DNA from: Alistipes sp. | Lineage (GTDB): Bacteria; Bacteroidota; Bacteroidia; Bacteroidales; Rikenellaceae | Assembly: GCA_020026335.1 (NCBI GenBank) | Contig: JAHHQO010000011.1 | Coordinates: 36,429-100,428 of the forward strand | DNA length: 64,000 nucleotides | Direction of reading: 5' to 3' | Part shown: in pieces, positions 51,775 through 59,691 of the stretch | Position numbering within the stretch: position 1 is the first letter of the stretch | Layout of the letters: each line of letters opens with the position of its first letter | Made by a program: the position numbers and the translations under genes | The notes under the pieces: model-generated | The model's input: only the letters and a program-made list of their open reading frames with translations | Databases searched by the model: none | What the model was told of the DNA's origin: nothing

Positions 51775-52656
51775 CTATTTATCCAAACCGATTCTACATT
51801 CGTGACCTGCTGCGTGCTCGGCAGCAATGGCAGCGGCGCGCTGCTCCTGAGTCTTGTACATACCCTGACGACGCATCGCCTCGTTGAAGTCCACTTCGTG
51901 ACCGTCAAATTCGGGTCCGTCCACGCAGGTGAAGCGAATCTTGCCACCCACCGTCACACGGCACGCACCACACATACCCGTACCATCGACCATGAGGGTG
52001 TTGAGCGATACGGTGGTCTTGAGGTTGTACTTCTTGGTGGTCAGTGCCACGAACTTCATCATAATCATGGGACCGATGGCCACACATTCGTCATACTCCT
52101 TGCCCTCGGCGATGAGCTTCTCGAGGAGCTGGGTCACCAGACCCTTGAAACCCTCCGAACCGTCATCGGTGGCGATGTAGAGGTTGCCGGCCACGGCCTT
52201 CATCTTCTCGGTGTAGATGAGCATATCGCGGTTCTTCGCGCCGATGATGACATCGGCCTGCACCCCGTGCTCGTGCAACCATTTGACCTGAGGATATACG
52301 GGAGCTGTACCCACACCTCCGGCGATGAAGATGTAGCGACGCTTCTTCAGCTCCTCGAGGTCACACTTCACAAACTCCGAGGGGTGTCCCAGCGGTCCTG
52401 CAAAGTCGGCTATCGAATCGCCGACCTCCTTGGCGCACAACTTTCGGGTCGATGCTCCGATGGTCTGTGTCACGATGGTGACGCTGCCCTCCGCGGGGTC
52501 GAAATCCGAAATGGTGAGCGGAATTCTTTCGCCGTGTTCATCGACACGGACAATAATAAACTGACCCGGTTTTGCCGAATGGGCAACACGCGGAGCCTCG
52601 ATTTTCATCAGCCAGATGCCCTCTGCGAGGCATTTTTTCTCCAGAATAGCGTACAT
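51775..52656 (-). CDS. NfnA-like ferredoxin/NADP reductase small subunit
   Basis: A 293-residue flavoprotein from ATG 52656 (an upstream ATG at 52677 overlaps the DUF1573 gene and adds seven residues). It has an FAD-binding beta-barrel (AKPGQFIIVRVDEHGERIPLTISD), an NAD domain with IFIAGGVGTAPVYPQV, and a late cysteine set (CGACRVTVGGKIRFTC) for a [2Fe-2S] cluster, as in NfnA and dihydroorotate dehydrogenase PyrK-like proteins. Its stop is two bases before the NfnB-like start, so the two form a complex in all likelihood. DUF1573 precedes it on the same strand. Confidence 0.9.
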   Translation of the reverse strand: MYAILEKKCLAEGIWLMKIEAPRVAHSAKPGQFIIVRVDEHGERIPLTISDFDPAEGSVTIVTQTIGASTRKLCAKEVGDSIADFAGPLGHPSEFVKCDLEELKKRRYIFIAGGVGTAPVYPQVKWLHEHGVQADVIIGAKNRDMLIYTEKMKAVAGNLYIATDDGSEGFKGLVTQLLEKLIAEGKEYDECVAIGPMIMMKFVALTTKKYNLKTTVSLNTLMVDGTGMCGACRVTVGGKIRFTCVDGPEFDGHEVDFNEAMRRQGMYKTQEQRAAAIAAEHAAGHECRIGLDK

Positions 52657-52669
52657 TGATATTATCCTT

Positions 52670-53743
52670 TTAGTCATTAATCACCGCCGTGACTCTGAGG
52701 CGTCGCATGGGACGGAGCGGGTCGTTGGTGATTAGTATTACGTGTTCACTCATCACGCCGCTGTGTGTGGCAGCGGGGTCGAGCAGTATCTCCACACGGC
52801 GGTTCTCGCCGGGACGGAGGGTGTCGCCTGCCCGAAGCGACAAAGATACGATTTTACTCTCTATTGCCCGTATTTTCAACACGCCTTTGCCCGAATTTTT
52901 CAATTCGATTACCTGACGATGTACGGGCGACGAGTGGGCGATGCTGCCGAAGCGTACATCGCTCTTCGAAAGTTCCATTCTCGGTTCCTGACCCTTGGGC
53001 ATGTCGCGCGGATTGTCGATGCTGATGGCGTGGGTCATCAGCAGGGTGCCGTTGCTCCGGCCGTCCACCTTGACGTGGAGGGCATCGCGCAGAGTGCCGA
53101 AGTGCTGGCAGGCGGCAGGCACAAGGTAGGTGAAGGTGATTTCGGCACGCTCGTTGGGAGAGAGGGTGCGCGGATAGTCGATACTCAGATAACCGCTCGA
53201 CTCCTCGCTCTCCAGTGAGAGGGTCACGGGGTGCGATGATGTATTGACACAACCGATGGAGGTGCTCTTGCGAATATCCTTATATATATAAGTGAAGGCC
53301 GCCATGCTCTCCGACAGGCGCACGCCGTTGCCGGCAGAGAGGGGATAAAGCTCCCTGACGCTCTTTTCGCGCGGTGTGATGGAGCCGGTGATGGTCAGCG
53401 TGGCGATTTTCTTGCGCTCCGAGGAGTAGACACCCAGCTCCTTGTTGAAGATGCCCGAGCGGTTCGCAGGGTCGAAGACCACCTTGATGGAAGTTTTCTC
53501 GCCCGGGAGTATGGGTTTGCGTGAATATTCGGGTACGGTGCAGCCGCATGTGGTCACCACTTGCAGAATGACAACGGGTTTCTGACCGCAGTTTTCGGCC
53601 TCGAAGATGTGCGACACTTCGCCGTCGGTTTCGCGTATGGTGCCGAAGTCGAATTTGTCGGCCGCGAAGCGCAATTGTGCCCAACCCAAGGCCGGTGCAC
53701 ATAAGGCGATGAGTAATAATATGATATAGCGTTGCAGACGCAT
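52670..53743 (-). CDS. Secreted DUF1573 protein
   Basis: 357 residues with a signal peptide (MRLQRYIILLLIALCAPALG, cleavage before WAQLRF). DUF1573 is a short immunoglobulin-like beta domain common in Bacteroidota surface proteins; it occurs here near residues 22-135, with FDFGTIRETDGEVSHIFE and VVTTCGCTVPEYSRKPILPGE. A second, similar region lies near 250-355 (VRFGSIAHSSPVHRQVIELKNSGKG). Function is unknown; the domain probably mediates adhesion or assembly. It is upstream of the NfnAB-like pair, whose first gene may start just inside it, so transcription is probably shared. Confidence 0.85.
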   Translation of the reverse strand: MRLQRYIILLLIALCAPALGWAQLRFAADKFDFGTIRETDGEVSHIFEAENCGQKPVVILQVVTTCGCTVPEYSRKPILPGEKTSIKVVFDPANRSGIFNKELGVYSSERKKIATLTITGSITPREKSVRELYPLSAGNGVRLSESMAAFTYIYKDIRKSTSIGCVNTSSHPVTLSLESEESSGYLSIDYPRTLSPNERAEITFTYLVPAACQHFGTLRDALHVKVDGRSNGTLLMTHAISIDNPRDMPKGQEPRMELSKSDVRFGSIAHSSPVHRQVIELKNSGKGVLKIRAIESKIVSLSLRAGDTLRPGENRRVEILLDPAATHSGVMSEHVILITNDPLRPMRRLRVTAVIND

Positions 53744-53802
53744 GACTGTTAATGTTGGTGAATATGCAAAGTTAAAATTTTTTGAAAAAAAATACTAAAA
53801 TA

Positions 53803-53834
53803 TTTGTGAGAATAAAATTTTCGCCCTACCTTTG
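53803..53834 (+). promoter_or_regulatory. Promoter of tRNA-Asn copy 1
   Basis: TTTG at 53803-53806, 20 bases, TACCTTTG at 53827-53834; the tRNA begins at 53878. Confidence 0.78.
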
Positions 53835-53877
53835 CAGAGCAATAAAGGAAAACACCACGGTGTTTGACTGCAAAAAA

Positions 53878-53951
53878 GCCTGAATAGCTCAGTTGGTTAG
53901 AGCACATGACTGTTAATCATGGGGTCCTAGGTTCAAGTCCTTGTTCAGGCG
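53878..53951 (+). tRNA. tRNA-Asn (anticodon GTT), copy 1
   Basis: 74-nt cloverleaf: acceptor GCCTGAA/TTCAGGC, D-stem GCTC/GAGC, anticodon arm CATGA-CTGTTAA-TCATG (GTT reads AAC/AAU), discriminator G as expected for Asn. The T-stem is CTAGG/CCTTG, so its second pair is a T-T mismatch; the usual form would be CCTAG. The same change is in copy 2. Confidence 0.93.
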
Positions 53952-54060
53952 CATATGCGCGAGGGTTGCATAAGGTTCTTTAGCAAAAACGGACTACGGT
54001 TCGTAACTGTGAGGGCAGTTAGAGAGTGACAAGCAATTATGGATGTTTGGAAAATATGAT

Positions 54061-54068
54061 TACCTTTG
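54061..54068 (+). promoter_or_regulatory. -7 element of tRNA-Val copy 1
   Basis: TACCTTTG matches TAnnTTTG, 22 bases before the tRNA; a TTTG lies only 11 bases upstream, so the -33 box is non-standard. Copy 2 has the same element at 55196-55203. Confidence 0.5.
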
Positions 54069-54090
54069 CAGTCCCAAGCCATTTTTTTAT

Positions 54091-54165
54091 GGGAGCATAG
54101 CTCAGCTGGTTCAGAGCATCTGCCTTACAAGCAGAGGGTCAGGGGTTCGAATCCCTTTGCTCCCA
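54091..54165 (+). tRNA. tRNA-Val (anticodon TAC), copy 1
   Basis: 75-nt cloverleaf: acceptor GGGAGCA/TGCTCCC, D-stem GCTC/GAGC, anticodon arm TCTGC-CTTACAA-GCAGA (TAC reads GUA and wobble), T-arm AGGGG-TTCGAAT-CCCTT with one G-T wobble, discriminator A. A terminator hairpin follows at 54173. Confidence 0.95.
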
Positions 54166-54172
54166 CTACAAA

Positions 54173-54202
54173 GCCTTTCGATAATTTCGAGAGGCTTTTT
54201 TT
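54173..54202 (+). terminator. Intrinsic terminator of tRNA-Val copy 1
   Basis: Nine-bp stem (54173-54181 with 54187-54195) then seven T residues. The second copy is at 55308-55337. Confidence 0.85.
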
Positions 54203-54361
54203 GTGCCTTTTCCCGAACGGGTGAGACCCGTTGTGTGGGCAGGTGCGCTGTGATTGTCTCCTTTCGCGAACAGAGCCGACCCTGTTGCTGGGAGGGGGGC
54301 AGGGATTGTGTCCTTTCCCGAACGGACGCCGACCCTGTTGCGGGGCAGGTGCGCTGTGATT
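54203..54361 (+). repeat. Imperfect 53-bp tandem repeat, three units
   Basis: Units at about 54203-54255, 54256-54307 and 54308-54361 begin GTG(T)CCTTT(C)CCCGAAC and end GGGCAG, then (for units 1 and 3) GTGCGCTGTGATT. They differ by small indels and substitutions; the head of a fourth unit follows. Present only between the two cassette copies, not after the second. Confidence 0.75.
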
Positions 54362-54938
54362 GTGCCTTTCCCCCAATGCTTCCCCCCCCTGTTTGTTGAT
54401 GGGCGGAGGAGCGAGTGGCGAAAATTATTTCCAAGAGCGAGAAGAAACGATGTCTGCGATAATGTGCGCGGACAGCTTGCCGATTGTTCGAAGTACGCGC
54501 GCAGACAACCCGCGAAGTCGCGTAAAAACTGCTGAGTTGTGGGCAGGCATTGGCGGAGTGTCCGACACGTGGAACAGAAGTTGTAATAAAATATAAATCT
54601 CTGCACGGAGTGGTGCGGAGATTTTTTTTGTTGAGTCGGAATTTGTCGGGCGTGGGGAGTGTGTGCGGTGGAGGTTGTCGGTGGTGGTGCGTTGTGATGG
54701 TGTGTGTGGTTGCCGTGTAGTGGCGCGTGAGGGGTAGGCAGTTGTGCGAAAATGTGCAGACCGATTGTATAATTGTGTGGGAGTCGGGGAAAGTTTCTGT
54801 AATCGTAATGTCGTTTTTGCGGGTGTGGAGTGAATATTTTACCGTGAGGGGAATAGGGCTTCTGAAAGGCTGTGGGGGCGATTTTGGGGACGTGAGAGAG
54901 AAAATATTAAAAAAATCATCAAAAAATCTGATGAAAAT
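54362..54938. other. Spacer between tRNA cassettes
   Basis: No gene is supported; open frames here come from composition. 54561-54629 is repeated at 55484-55552 and ends in a terminator-like hairpin. 54640-54740 is G/T-rich on the + strand. Confidence 0.55.
54561..54629 (+). repeat. 69-bp repeat with hairpin, copy 1
   Basis: Matches 55484-55552 with two substitutions. It ends in a hairpin (AATCTC with GAGATT plus inner GCAC/GTGC) followed by T residues, a possible second terminator of the tRNA cassette. Confidence 0.85.
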
Positions 54939-54969
54939 TTTGGAGAAAAGAATTTTTGTCCTATCTTTG
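54939..54969 (+). promoter_or_regulatory. Promoter of tRNA-Asn copy 2
   Basis: TTTG at 54939-54942, 19 bases, TATCTTTG at 54962-54969. Sequence differs from the copy 1 promoter, so copy 2 has independently good elements. Confidence 0.75.
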
Positions 54970-55012
54970 CACCGCAATAAAGGAAAACACCACGGTGTTT
55001 GACTGCAAAAAA

Positions 55013-55086
55013 GCCTGAATAGCTCAGTTGGTTAGAGCACATGACTGTTAATCATGGGGTCCTAGGTTCAAGTCCTTGTTCAGGCG
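55013..55086 (+). tRNA. tRNA-Asn (anticodon GTT), copy 2
   Basis: Identical to copy 1, including the T-T mismatch in the T-stem. Confidence 0.93.
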
Positions 55087-55225
55087 CATATGCGCGAGGG
55101 TTGCATAAGGTTCTTTAGCAAAAACGGACTACGGTTCGTAACTGTGAGGGCAGTTAGAGAGTGACAAGCAATTATGGATGTTTGGAAAATATGATTACCT
55201 TTGCAGTCCCAAGCCATTTTTTTAT

Positions 55226-55300
55226 GGGAGCATAGCTCAGCTGGTTCAGAGCATCTGCCTTACAAGCAGAGGGTCAGGGGTTCGAATCCCTTTGCTCCCA
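55226..55300 (+). tRNA. tRNA-Val (anticodon TAC), copy 2
   Basis: Identical to copy 1 and followed by the same terminator hairpin (55308-55337). Confidence 0.95.
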
Positions 55301-55353
55301 CTACAAAGCCTTTCGATAATTTCGAGAGGCTTTTTTTGTGCCCTTTCCCGAAC

Positions 55354-55605
55354 AAACTCGCCACGCGTCTGTCTGTGGGAGCAAGGTGCGCAACGGTCGG
55401 GCGTGTGGTGTCCGAAGAACGGGTGCAGGCTGCATCGTGGTGGCGCATAAACCGCCGATTGACAGTCGGGTAGTGACGGAGCGTCCGACACGAGGAACAG
55501 AAGTTGTAATAAAATATAAATCTCTGCACGGGGTGGTGCGGAGATTTTTTTGTAGTGGGGTGTAGAGAAGAAATCCGTTTATCCCCTCTGTCCATACATA
55601 TATAA
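55354..55605. other. Spacer after the second cassette
   Basis: No gene. Contains the second copy of the 69-bp repeat (55484-55552) with its hairpin. The 53-bp tandem repeat of the first spacer is absent. Confidence 0.55.
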
Positions 55606-55642
55606 ATAAAAAAGCGGCACTCCCGAAAGAGTGTCGCTTTTA
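55606..55642. terminator. Bidirectional terminator after DPP IV
   Basis: Twelve-bp stem with one mismatch (55611-55622 with 55629-55640), A run before and T run after. Confidence 0.82.
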
Positions 55643-55703
55643 TCATGTCGTGCAATCGAGAAACCGCGAAATCCGGCTTCGCGACTCGAAATTGCACCTG
55701 CGA

Positions 55704-57839
55704 TTACAGATTTTTCAACGTGTAGTCAATCATCTTCTGACGGATGTTCGCCGTGTCGTCGGGCATCATCGAGTGATTCTGGTCGGGGTAGACCATCATG
55801 TCGTAACGCTTGCCGGCACGATTGAGGGCGCGACCCATCTCCATGGTGTTCTGGAAGTGGACGTTGTCGTCCGCCGTACCGTGAATGAGCAACAGGCGTG
55901 TACGCTCGTCGTCGAGCATACGTGCGAAGTTGATGGGCGAGTTATCGTCATAACCTGCGGCATTGACCTGCGGCAGATTGTTGTAAATCTCGGTGTAGAT
56001 GGTGTCGTAGTAACGCCACGAGGTGACGGGAGCAACGGCAATCGCCATCTTGAAGAGTCCGTGACCTTTCAGTGCGCAGCTCACTGCCATGAAACCGCCG
56101 TACGACCAGCCGTAGATACCGATGCGGTCGGCATCGACCCATTCCTGTGCGGCGAGGTGACGCGCAAAGGAGAGCTGGTCTTCGACCTCGAGAGCACCCA
56201 GACGACCATAGGTCTGCTTCTTGAAGTGCTCGCCACGGAAACCTGTTCCGCGTCCGTCGATGGCTACTACGACATAACCCTTCTCCACGAGGGCGTCCTC
56301 CCAGTCGAGCGACCAGCGGTCACAGACGGTCTGCGAGCCGGGACCCGAGTACTGGGTCATCAGCACGGGGTAACGCTTCGTGGGGTCGAAGTCGCGCGGA
56401 CGCACGATGTAGGCGTTGAGACAATCGCCGCGCTCGGTGGTGAAGGTCAGGAACTTCTTGGTGGGGAGCTGTCGCTCGGCAATCTCGCGCTTGAGCTCCT
56501 CGTTGTCGATGAGGGTGCGAATCTTCTTGCCCTCGCCATCGTAAATCTCCACACAGTTGGGAGTGGTGGCAGACGAGAAGGTCGAGATGTAGTATTTCAT
56601 GCCACGGCTGGGGGCAATGCGGTAGGTACCCTCACCCTCGGTCAGACGCTTCTTGTCCTTGCCATCGAGACGCACGCTGTAAAGATTACGCTTCAGCGGT
56701 GAAGTCTCCGTGGAGAGGAACCACACGCGTTTGGAGTTGTGTCCCACCACCTCGGTCACCTCCCAGTCGCCCTTGGTCACCTGACAGATGCGACCGTTGC
56801 GAATGCCGTAGAGGTAGAGGTGCATATAACCCGAGAAGCTCTCCTGACGCACGAGGAAGCGATTGCCGTCGATGAAAGTGACGGTGTTGTCGTCCACGCG
56901 CTCCACATACTGCTGGGTGCGTTCCTCATAGATGACCTGCTGGGCACCGTTCTCCTTGCAGAGCACCACCTCGAAGGTGTTTTGTTTGCGGTTGATGCGG
57001 TGGTACCACAACTGACCGTCGGGGGTGAAGCCCAAACGGGGAATGTACTGGTCGGTCTCCTTGCCCAGGTCGATGCGCTGTTTGTTCTTGCCCTCGGTGT
57101 CGGATACCCACAACTCGATGATGGAGTTGGCATCACCCGCCTTGGGATACTTGAACGAGAAAGCCTTGTTGTAGAGCTTGTTATCGTAACGCATCATCTC
57201 CATCATCGGCACGCGGCTCTCATCGAAACGCAGGTAGGCAATCGTGCGGCTGTCGGGCGAGAAGGCGTAGGCCTTCGTCAGTCCGAACTCCTCCTCGTAG
57301 ACCCAGTCGGTCGTACCGTTAATCACCGAGTTCCACTCGCCATCGGTGGTGATGCGGTGGGTGCGCTGCGAAGCGATGTCGTAGACATAGAGGTCGTTGC
57401 GGTCGGAGTAGGCGATGCGCTGACCATCGGGTGAGAACGATGCATCGCGCGGAAGCTCCGCCTCGGGGAGAATCTCGCGTGCCTCCTTACCCTCGGTGAG
57501 GTAATATTTGGTGGTGTAGGAGTGGCGATAGATGGGGGTGTAGCCCGAAGCGATGAGAATGCGGCTCTCATCGGGCGAGAAGGTGTAGTCGGTGATGTGC
57601 ACCTCCGACGATGCGGGCAGAAGTTGCTCGCCGGCAGTCTCCTCGGCATATTTGTAGCGGATAATCTGATTGTCGGAGAGAACCGTGTAGTGCTCGCCGT
57701 CGTTCATCGAGCGAATGCCCTGCACGCGATGGTTCATGCGGTTGAGACGGAGGATTTCCGAATATTCGTTCTGGGCGTTGCTCTCGCTTACCGTGCAGAA
57801 GGTGAAGGCGAGGAGGGGCAGTAGTGCTGTGAATTTCAT
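55704..57839 (-). CDS. Dipeptidyl peptidase IV (S9 family)
   Basis: A secreted serine exopeptidase that removes X-Pro or X-Ala dipeptides; gut and oral Bacteroidota use it to feed on peptides. The 711 residues begin with a signal peptide (MKFTALLPLLAFTFCTVSES). A beta-propeller (about 40-430) contains the substrate N-terminus clamp VYEEEFG. The hydrolase domain has GWSYGGF with nucleophile Ser579, HGTADDN with the acid near Asp657, and DQNH with His689. Start and length fit the family. It is the last gene of a minus-strand run after an unknown protein (69-base gap), and a bidirectional terminator lies downstream. Confidence 0.95.
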   Translation of the reverse strand: MKFTALLPLLAFTFCTVSESNAQNEYSEILRLNRMNHRVQGIRSMNDGEHYTVLSDNQIIRYKYAEETAGEQLLPASSEVHITDYTFSPDESRILIASGYTPIYRHSYTTKYYLTEGKEAREILPEAELPRDASFSPDGQRIAYSDRNDLYVYDIASQRTHRITTDGEWNSVINGTTDWVYEEEFGLTKAYAFSPDSRTIAYLRFDESRVPMMEMMRYDNKLYNKAFSFKYPKAGDANSIIELWVSDTEGKNKQRIDLGKETDQYIPRLGFTPDGQLWYHRINRKQNTFEVVLCKENGAQQVIYEERTQQYVERVDDNTVTFIDGNRFLVRQESFSGYMHLYLYGIRNGRICQVTKGDWEVTEVVGHNSKRVWFLSTETSPLKRNLYSVRLDGKDKKRLTEGEGTYRIAPSRGMKYYISTFSSATTPNCVEIYDGEGKKIRTLIDNEELKREIAERQLPTKKFLTFTTERGDCLNAYIVRPRDFDPTKRYPVLMTQYSGPGSQTVCDRWSLDWEDALVEKGYVVVAIDGRGTGFRGEHFKKQTYGRLGALEVEDQLSFARHLAAQEWVDADRIGIYGWSYGGFMAVSCALKGHGLFKMAIAVAPVTSWRYYDTIYTEIYNNLPQVNAAGYDDNSPINFARMLDDERTRLLLIHGTADDNVHFQNTMEMGRALNRAGKRYDMMVYPDQNHSMMPDDTANIRQKMIDYTLKNL

Positions 57840-57908
57840 TGGGGAATGGGTTTTCTGTTATTGGAGTGGGACGGCAGGGAGCCGTCCCACGTGAAGGGTT
57901 CTTGAAAA

Positions 57909-58595
57909 TTAAATGTCTTCGATGTTGAACTCGTAGCCCACACGTTTGCCGGTCACGAACTTCGAGTTATCCATCTTGGAGTTGAACTGATCGACCGTCA
58001 CACACTTGTTCTCCTCGTAGGGCGGAACCAGCAGGTCGAAGTTCAGCGCGTAAGCGATGGCACCCTCCATGATGCTTACCAGCGCGTTGCGGTCGATGAC
58101 CTCGCTGCCGAAATTCATGGCGCGGAGCGTGGTGCGCTGCTTGCCTTCGGTGAAGTAGCACTGCTCGCGGTTGATGAAGATGCGACCGATGAGATAACCC
58201 TCGTCGGCATTGCGGTTGAACTTGAAGGAGTCGGACAGGAAGTTGTAGATGTCGATGATGCCGCAATAGGAGTTGTCATGCTCGTTCTGCACATAGGGGG
58301 TCTGCCAGATGAGGTGGTCGGTGGCAAACTGGAAGATGTCGGTGTGCATTCTGAAGATGAGAATGTCGTTGGCCACCTGCAACTGTGCCTCAAACTTGCC
58401 ACGGTCGCGGTACTCGATTCTCACTCGGCGGTCGAGCTGTCCGTCCAGCTCGTCGTCCATCTCCGAAGCCACCTCCAAGAGGGTGTCCTTCAAAAGATTG
58501 AATGCCGCGAAGGTGTTGTCGAAAATCTTTTGTTTGAGGGTCGATTTTCGAATGACGGTGTCGAGAATTTTGTCTCTCAATGAAGTAGTGTCCAT
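57909..58595 (-). CDS. Conserved protein of unknown function
   Basis: 228 residues, no signal peptide or membrane helix, so probably cytoplasmic. It starts with a helical, charged stretch (LRDKILDTVIRKSTLKQKIFDNTF), has an acidic patch (SEMDDELDGQLDRRV), then a mixed middle (FEAQLQVANDILIFRMHTDIFQFATD) and a tail ending RVGYEFNIEDI. I do not recognise the family. It lies 11 bases after the LysM glucosaminidase gene and 69 before DPP IV, so it belongs to their transcript. A link to envelope or peptide metabolism is only positional. Confidence 0.65.
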   Translation of the reverse strand: MDTTSLRDKILDTVIRKSTLKQKIFDNTFAAFNLLKDTLLEVASEMDDELDGQLDRRVRIEYRDRGKFEAQLQVANDILIFRMHTDIFQFATDHLIWQTPYVQNEHDNSYCGIIDIYNFLSDSFKFNRNADEGYLIGRIFINREQCYFTEGKQRTTLRAMNFGSEVIDRNALVSIMEGAIAYALNFDLLVPPYEENKCVTVDQFNSKMDNSKFVTGKRVGYEFNIEDI

Positions 58596-58606
58596 TATTT
58601 TGTGTA

Positions 58607-59617
58607 TTATTTGATTCTGATTTCCTGACCTGTGCGCAGGCGTACATCGCCCTTCAGACGGTTCATCTTCTCGATGTTGCGCATACGTATGCCATACTTC
58701 TGACCGATGGCATAGGGGGTGTCGCCCTCGCGGCAGATGTGGATGTGCGAGTCGCCGCTCCAGCGTTTTTTCTTCTTCTCGATGTAGATGACCTCGCCGG
58801 GCATGGGCTGTGCGTGCTTCTCCTTCAGGTCGTTGAACTTGCGGAGGTTGCGCACCGAGATGCGGAACTTCTTGCCGATGTTCTCAAACGAGTCGTTCTC
58901 CTTGGCCAGCACATAGTGCACGCCGTTGGCATCGTAGATGTTGTAACCCATGTGGGCATTGATGGTCACGCGGTAGTTGTCCGGATCGACCAACGTACCC
59001 TCCTGTGCGTTCTCCACACTGCTGCCCTCGGTGAAGGCATCGTCATCGGTGGAGTGTGTGCCGGTCTTCGAGGCGTAGAGTCGTTCGCCGTCCTCGCGGT
59101 CGAGCAGGTAGAGCTTGCTCTCCTCGATGATGCGAATCAGTCGCTCGGCATAGTCGGGTGCCGTGGCATAGCCCGCACGCTTGAGTCCGTATGCCCAACT
59201 CTTGTAGTCGGTGTCGTCGTAGGAGAAGAGCGAGTCGTAGCGCGACTGCGTGTCGAGGAACTCGGCGTGGTCGTGATACGATTCCTCGACCGTGGCGTAG
59301 GCTCTGAAGCATTCGCCCTTGGCATCGTCATCGTAGTAGACCTTCTCACCCGTCCAGTTGCGCTTGCACTTGATGCCGAAGTGGTTGTTCGACTCCTTCG
59401 ACAGCCAGCTGTTGCCACAGTCCGACTCCAGAATACCCTGTGCCATGGTGATGCTGGCGGGTATGCCGTAACGCACCTTCTGGTCAACGGCTATGGCCTT
59501 GTAACGGTCGATGTACTCCTCGCGCGTGATGCGTGTGGCGCGACTCTGTGCCGCCGCCGTCGAGAACGACAAGGCGAGTATCAGCGCGGCAAATATTGCT
59601 TTTTTCGAAAAAATCAT
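58607..59617 (-). CDS. Secreted glucosaminidase with two LysM domains
   Basis: A peptidoglycan hydrolase of 336 residues. The signal peptide is MIFSKKAIFAALILALSFSTAAA. The glucosaminidase domain (about 30-180, FlgJ/LytG type) has GIPASITMAQGILESDCGNSWL with a likely catalytic Glu, NNHFGIKCKRNW, FRAYATVEESYHDHAEFL and YKSWAYGLKRAGYAT. Two LysM repeats follow (about 235-285, LAKENDSFENIGKKFRISV; and 293-335, CREGDTPYAIGQKYGIRM), anchoring it to the wall. It would cut glycan strands during growth or division. First of three genes in one direction, with a strong promoter. Confidence 0.93.
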   Translation of the reverse strand: MIFSKKAIFAALILALSFSTAAAQSRATRITREEYIDRYKAIAVDQKVRYGIPASITMAQGILESDCGNSWLSKESNNHFGIKCKRNWTGEKVYYDDDAKGECFRAYATVEESYHDHAEFLDTQSRYDSLFSYDDTDYKSWAYGLKRAGYATAPDYAERLIRIIEESKLYLLDREDGERLYASKTGTHSTDDDAFTEGSSVENAQEGTLVDPDNYRVTINAHMGYNIYDANGVHYVLAKENDSFENIGKKFRISVRNLRKFNDLKEKHAQPMPGEVIYIEKKKKRWSGDSHIHICREGDTPYAIGQKYGIRMRNIEKMNRLKGDVRLRTGQEIRIK

Positions 59618-59639
59618 TATCTTTGTTTATCTTTACTGA

Positions 59640-59670
59640 CAAAGATAGAATTTTTCGCCTAAAATTACAA
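59640..59670 (-). promoter_or_regulatory. Promoter of the glucosaminidase operon
   Basis: Minus strand: TTG at 59670-59668, 20 bases, TATCTTTG at 59647-59640, then 22 bases to ATG 59617. A + strand TATCTTTG at 59619-59626 lies close by, so divergent transcription may be coupled. Confidence 0.75.
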
Positions 59671-59691
59671 TATTAATAAAACCGCAGAGCT

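Larger units (their letters stand above)
53839..54218 (+). repeat. tRNA-Asn/tRNA-Val cassette, copy 1 (380 bp)
   Basis: Identical to 54974-55353 except one base (T54208 versus C). It spans the end of the promoter region, tRNA-Asn, a 139-base spacer with its own -7 element, tRNA-Val and a terminator. The offset between copies is 1135 bases. Confidence 0.95.
54974..55353 (+). repeat. tRNA-Asn/tRNA-Val cassette, copy 2 (380 bp)
   Basis: Second copy of the unit at 53839-54218, one mismatch in 380 bases. Confidence 0.95.

Noticed and set aside
54043..54399. 118-residue protein over tRNA-Val and the tandem repeat
   Set aside because: The frame runs through the tRNA gene and its terminator; its twin at 55178 only reflects the duplicated tRNA.
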